51,224 nucleotides of DNA from a virus, in IMG/VR virus record IMGVR_UViG_3300042381_000806, positions 1-51,224 of that record, one strand, 5' to 3'. Both the position numbers and the translations under genes were made by a program. Positions 48,713 to 51,224 of the stretch are shown piece after piece; position 1 is the stretch's first letter, and each line of letters opens with the position of its first letter. Under the pieces are notes generated by a model. The model was given only the letters and a program-made list of their open reading frames with translations, made no database searches and had not been told where the DNA came from.

Positions 48713-48915
48713 GCTTCGATATCCGCGAATGCAGAATCCCACTCATCTGCTGTGATACCCGATAGGATAAACTCGCGGTCATTCATAGACAGGTATGGCA
48801 TCAGGTCTTGGATGTTTCCGTGTCCAGCCTGCCAAGCCATGAAGTCTTCAGGATTTACCGGAATGTCCATAGTGCGTTGGATTCCAGAAATAACGCTCTT
48901 GCGTGTGATTTGCAT
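48709..48915 (-). CDS. Small conserved phage protein
   Basis: 68 residues: MQITRKSVISGIQRTMDIPVNPEDFMAWQAGHGNIQDLMPYLSMNDREFILSGITADEWDSAF. This is a widespread small phage protein in which a WxxG then IQDxxPxLSxxxREFIxxGxTxxEW core is kept. Function unknown. It has a sigma70-like promoter at 48951-48979 and is coupled to the kinase-like gene. Confidence 0.82.
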   Translation of the reverse strand: MQITRKSVISGIQRTMDIPVNPEDFMAWQAGHGNIQDLMPYLSMNDREFILSGITADEWDSAFADIEA

Positions 48916-48950
48916 GTTCTCGTCTCCATTGTGTTTCTTCGTGTATGTTC

Positions 48951-48979
48951 AATTTATCCCATTTGTACGAGATTGTCAA
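48951..48979 (-). promoter_or_regulatory. Sigma70-like promoter for the 48709 gene
   Basis: TTGACA, 17-bp spacer, TAAATT; no GANTC. The TGA stop of the 48976 gene is inside the -35 box, as in the early promoters further downstream. Confidence 0.65.
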
Positions 48980-49536
48980 GCAGTATTTCCACCGTGAAAT
49001 CGGTATTTGCACATGTAGTAGGCGTCAAACATATCGCTTACTGGGTTCCATGCCTTGGCTACCTCTTGTCCGATAAGATGAAAGAGGTTCAGTTGTGTCT
49101 CTTCTATGAAGGCTTCCCAAACTTTTTCCTTGTTGGCATTGCCCTTTCCACAAGCAAACTTCTTTACAGAGGTAGGTGCGTATACTTCAAAGTCTATGCC
49201 AGCTTGCCACATTTTATGTTTGAGCAATCCGGTATTCTCTCCAATTTCAAAAAGACGGCTTCCGGTGCTGCCATATGAGTAACCTTCAAGGCCTACTACC
49301 GCTGCTTTATGTGAATTGAGAATATTTAGAGCCCAGTTAGATAGATTGTCAAACCGCTGTTGTTGCGATTCAAACTCTTCGTAAAGAGATCCGCGAACCT
49401 GGTCAGTATGTATAAGAAGCTTGTTCTTTTGTGTGAGATAGTAGAATGTGCAGTTGTTTATTGACCACTCTTCTCCGTCATGGATACAAACCGCCGGCGA
49501 AGTCATTGACCAATCAATTCCTGCAATAATAGTCAT
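48976..49536 (-). CDS. RuvC-like RNase H-fold nuclease
   Basis: 186 residues. AGIDWSMTSPAVCI (Asp8), VVGLEGYSYGSTGSRLFEIGENTGLLKHKM (Glu84) and SDMFDAYYM (Asp168/Asp171) are the acidic motifs of RuvC-like Holliday-junction resolvases found in phages. VYAPTSVKKFACGKGNANKEKVW is a typical lysine-rich loop. It could resolve branched DNA before packaging, the role of endonuclease VII in T4. A late promoter and GAGGAG lie just upstream. Confidence 0.85.
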   Translation of the reverse strand: MTIIAGIDWSMTSPAVCIHDGEEWSINNCTFYYLTQKNKLLIHTDQVRGSLYEEFESQQQRFDNLSNWALNILNSHKAAVVGLEGYSYGSTGSRLFEIGENTGLLKHKMWQAGIDFEVYAPTSVKKFACGKGNANKEKVWEAFIEETQLNLFHLIGQEVAKAWNPVSDMFDAYYMCKYRFHGGNTA

Positions 49537-49557
49537 AATATAGCTCCTCTTTGAAGC

Positions 49558-49564
49558 TATTTAT
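49558..49564 (-). promoter_or_regulatory. Late promoter core for the RuvC-like gene
   Basis: Minus-strand TCATAAATAGC, 22 bp before the start codon, giving a very short leader. Confidence 0.68.
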
Positions 49565-49574
49565 GACTTTTTTG

Positions 49575-49895
49575 TTAGTTTCGGCGCATTTGTGCTGAGT
49601 CAATCGCAGCTTGCGGATTATCTTTGCGGATAGGCATTAGATTTGACTTGTGCATAGTCACAATACCAAGAATTTCTGTACCGGAGTATGAATTTTCTCT
49701 GATTTTGCTTCCGTTGCCCGGAATAGCATTGGATGTTATACGATAGTTATTTGTGCTGTAATCTGGAATTTCATTCACAGATTTCTTTGAAGCAGTTCCT
49801 TTATAGCCTACGCGACGAAGGAACTGTTCATGTTCTTTATGTTGAGAAACCTGTCGTTCAGCCTTTGTCGGACCTCTTGGTTTTACTTTCGCCAT
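49575..49895 (-). CDS. Conserved phage protein of unknown function
   Basis: 106 residues: a basic N-terminus (KVKPRGPTKAERQVSQHKEHEQFLRRVGYKG), then EIPDYSTNNYRITSNAIPGNG and MHKSNLMPIRKDNPQAAIDSAQMRR. Similar proteins with HExFLxRxGYxG and IPDYS occur in T4-like cyanophages. It may bind nucleic acid; not established. It overlaps the gp33-like gene by 38 bp. Confidence 0.75.
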   Translation of the reverse strand: MAKVKPRGPTKAERQVSQHKEHEQFLRRVGYKGTASKKSVNEIPDYSTNNYRITSNAIPGNGSKIRENSYSGTEILGIVTMHKSNLMPIRKDNPQAAIDSAQMRRN

Positions 49896-50118
49896 TACAT
49901 GTCAACCTTGTCAATTGAAAATCTGGAGTTTGGCCAGTATAGACCATCATGATTGTTTGAACTTTGTCTAAATCATACAATCGTTCTTCCAAAAAGTCAA
50001 CCACATCAAATACGCTATCTGCATCAACCTCATGATAAGAAAACATATAATCAAGAGCTTCCCGCATAGTGCATTTTTCATTCACCATGATGTCTACGAC
50101 TTCTTTTTCAAAGCTCAT
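49858..50118 (-). CDS. Possible late-transcription coactivator (gp33-like)
   Basis: 86 residues from ATG 50118; GTG 50151 is an alternative inside the glutaredoxin gene. MSFEKEVVDIMVNEKCTMREALDYMFSYHEVDADSVFDVVDFLEERLYDL has the small all-helical pattern (a fixed Ala/Tyr after a Thr, then two acidic helices) of gp33 proteins in T4-like cyanophages. gp33 links the RNA polymerase beta flap to the sliding clamp at late promoters. The assignment is tentative; sequence identity in this family is low. Confidence 0.5.
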   Translation of the reverse strand: MSFEKEVVDIMVNEKCTMREALDYMFSYHEVDADSVFDVVDFLEERLYDLDKVQTIMMVYTGQTPDFQLTRLTCNGESKTKRSDKG

Positions 50119-50125
50119 GGTGTAA

Positions 50126-50380
50126 TCAGAAAGGTGAATCACCGAAGCCACCCATCACATTAGTTATTTCATCAGCAAAATCTTCATATCCGCCTATGTA
50201 GCGATCATACCACCAAATTTGTGGAATACTAGACCGCTGAACTGGAATAATCGTTTTCAACTCATTCAGATTTGCATCATCATCTGTGTCCTTGAACACA
50301 TAAGGTAGATTATATTGAGTCGCCAGTCTCTTTGCTCTGATGCAATAGCTGCATGTCTCATTTCCGTAAATTGTTATCAT
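50126..50380 (-). CDS. nrdC: Glutaredoxin
   Basis: 84 residues from ATG 50380 (GGAGG 5 nt upstream; the ATG at 50392 lies before that SD). MITIYGNETCSYCIRAKRL has the redox pair CSYC (10 and 13). SSIPQIWW carries the cis-proline and IGGYEDF the glutathione-binding Gly-Gly. It likely reduces phage or host ribonucleotide reductase, as T4 nrdC does. A late promoter is just upstream. Confidence 0.92.
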   Translation of the reverse strand: MITIYGNETCSYCIRAKRLATQYNLPYVFKDTDDDANLNELKTIIPVQRSSIPQIWWYDRYIGGYEDFADEITNVMGGFGDSPF

Positions 50381-50408
50381 TTGGGCCTCCATAAATGCTG
50401 ATGTTGAT

Positions 50409-50415
50409 TATTTAT
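50409..50415 (-). promoter_or_regulatory. Late promoter core for the glutaredoxin gene
   Basis: Minus-strand ACATAAATAATC, overlapping the stop of the 50412 gene and 29 bp before the glutaredoxin start. Confidence 0.62.
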
Positions 50416-50528
50416 GTCAGGTCCGATAGACAGAACACAATACCACGGCAGTATGCGAGGGTGAAGTTCCCACCCTCGCTTCCGTATTGAATACCATTCA
50501 GTTTGTCAGCAACTTCCTGAATGTTCAT
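50412..50528 (-). CDS. Small 38-residue protein
   Basis: 38 residues starting MNIQEVADKLNGIQYGSEGG. ATGA overlap with the upstream membrane-protein gene supports translation. Sequence resembles the N-terminus of small phage proteins of unknown role (a helix then GxQY...F). Its TAA is part of the downstream late promoter. Confidence 0.6.
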   Translation of the reverse strand: MNIQEVADKLNGIQYGSEGGNFTLAYCRGIVFCLSDLT

Positions 50529-50986
50529 GCCTTGAAATCCACCGGAACGCAGACACCAGATTTCCAAGAAGAATACTTCGCACCTGCAAGACTGGTTTCA
50601 GTTTCGCCCTCGTAGAGAATCTTGTCAAGCTTAACTCTCTTGCGGTCATCCAACCATCCAGCGAGAGCAATAGTTCCTACAGTGAGTATGATAAGACCAA
50701 TCACACCTCCGGCGCCAAGAAGAAAGTCTGTCGTATGATATACCATGGCGTAACCCATAAGGTAGATCACAAATATGCTAAGGGAAGCCAGACCAATAAG
50801 GAATGCAGCCGTAACAGCGACCTTGAACATGCTCCACAGCGTCATTTGCCAATAGGAGCAAAGGTTGTCCCTGCTTTGAACAAATTTTTCTGCGTTATCG
50901 TTTCTGTTTAGGCGTTCGTTTGTTTTTACCATCCTGACATTCAGCTTGTAGTGCCAAGAGTTTTTGTTGACAGAAAAAGTTTTCAT
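50525..50986 (-). CDS. Membrane protein of unknown function
   Basis: 153 residues from ATG 50986, one base past the upstream TAA. MKTFSVNKNSWHYKLNVRM ... NLCSYWQMTLWSMF is a start shared by small phage membrane proteins. Two hydrophobic spans follow: VAVTAAFLIGLASLSIFVIYLMGYAMVY and LLGAGGVIGLIILTVGTIALAGW. The C-terminus is soluble. No function is known. Confidence 0.78.
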   Translation of the reverse strand: MKTFSVNKNSWHYKLNVRMVKTNERLNRNDNAEKFVQSRDNLCSYWQMTLWSMFKVAVTAAFLIGLASLSIFVIYLMGYAMVYHTTDFLLGAGGVIGLIILTVGTIALAGWLDDRKRVKLDKILYEGETETSLAGAKYSSWKSGVCVPVDFKA

Positions 50987-50987
50987 T

Positions 50988-51224
50988 TTAGACCCCATAA
51001 ATTTCGGTTGCAATTTGTCCGGCGCGCTTCATGTCAGCAAGCGCACCAAAATGATCACGAAGCGCTTTCATGATATCACCCTTCTTTGGTACAGGACCCA
51101 TTTTACTGCGCCCAGTCATGAATGCGCTAAGAAATGCAGCAATTTCTTGATCAGAAGCCATCTGTGGAAGCACACTAACAAGAATTGATTTCTCGTCTTC
51201 CATATCTTTGCGCTGCCCGTCTCC
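50988..51224 (-). CDS. GatB/YqeY-domain-like protein (5' truncated)
   Basis: The frame is open to the window edge, giving 78 residues plus stop. MEDEKSILVSVLPQMASDQEIAAFLSAFMT ... KKGDIMKALRDHFGALADMKRAGQIATEI follows the YqeY/GatB C-terminal helical bundle (the E-x-x-x-L-x-x-x-LP-x-QM pattern). Such domains bind tRNA in amidotransferases; stand-alone versions have unknown roles and occur in phages. The N-terminal part lies beyond the window. Confidence 0.7.
   Translation of the reverse strand, partial: GDGQRKDMEDEKSILVSVLPQMASDQEIAAFLSAFMTGRSKMGPVPKKGDIMKALRDHFGALADMKRAGQIATEIYGV

Overview
The window is part of a T4-superfamily myovirus genome (contractile tail, Caudoviricetes). The T4-type head, neck and tail genes 13-14-15-16-17-18-19-20-21-22-23 run in canonical order on the plus strand. 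T4-style late promoter cores (ATAAATA) precede most of them. Three clues point to an alphaproteobacterial host. There is a GapR/DUF2312 homologue at 34886-35140. GANTC, the CcrM methylation site, sits inside most of the early promoters. The gene complement also resembles other T4-like phages of marine or freshwater bacteria. Host assignment remains an inference.

Layout, plus strand. Positions 1-9531 hold a surface-modification cassette: a truncated GT4 glycosyltransferase, two paralogous six-repeat kelch-like proteins each followed by a 2-oxoglutarate/Fe(II) oxygenase gene, an unknown gene, a sulfotransferase, and a 1088-residue GT4-GT2-GT2-FkbM methyltransferase fusion. Positions 9588-28609 hold the morphogenesis genes. 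They are interrupted between gp14 and gp15 by a 1535-residue propeller/fibre-like protein and a fatty-acid desaturase. A strong terminator follows gp23, then a GIY-YIG homing endonuclease (28804-29625).

Layout, minus strand (29654-51224, convergent with the above). The first part (29.6-39.2 kb) is a run of short, tightly packed early genes with sigma70-like promoters: TTGAC(A/T), a 17-bp spacer with GANTC at a fixed position, then a -10 box. In many of these the TGA stop of the upstream gene lies inside the -35 box. The rest (39.2-51.2 kb) holds DNA metabolism, nucleotide and counter-defence genes: PD-(D/E)XK nuclease, Acb1-like 2H phosphoesterase, PhoH, two 5'(3')-nucleotidase-like HAD proteins, RNase H, dNMP kinase-like, RuvC-like, glutaredoxin and a possible gp33. 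It also holds a PAAR spike tip and a second GT4 glycosyltransferase. An HNH endonuclease gene (43089-44033) lies on the plus strand inside this block.

The most notable signals are these. (1) GANTC is phased in the early promoters, suggesting control by the host CcrM/GcrA cell-cycle system. (2) A conserved, covarying two-stem RNA leader starts at the predicted late transcription start of two endonuclease genes from different nuclease families. (3) All three endonuclease genes are flanked by direct repeats (30, 16 and 14 bp). (4) The co-location of prolyl hydroxylase-like, glycosyltransferase, sulfotransferase and methyltransferase genes with repeat proteins carrying a conserved Ser-Pro suggests a virion-protein modification pathway. 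No tRNA genes or CRISPR arrays were seen.
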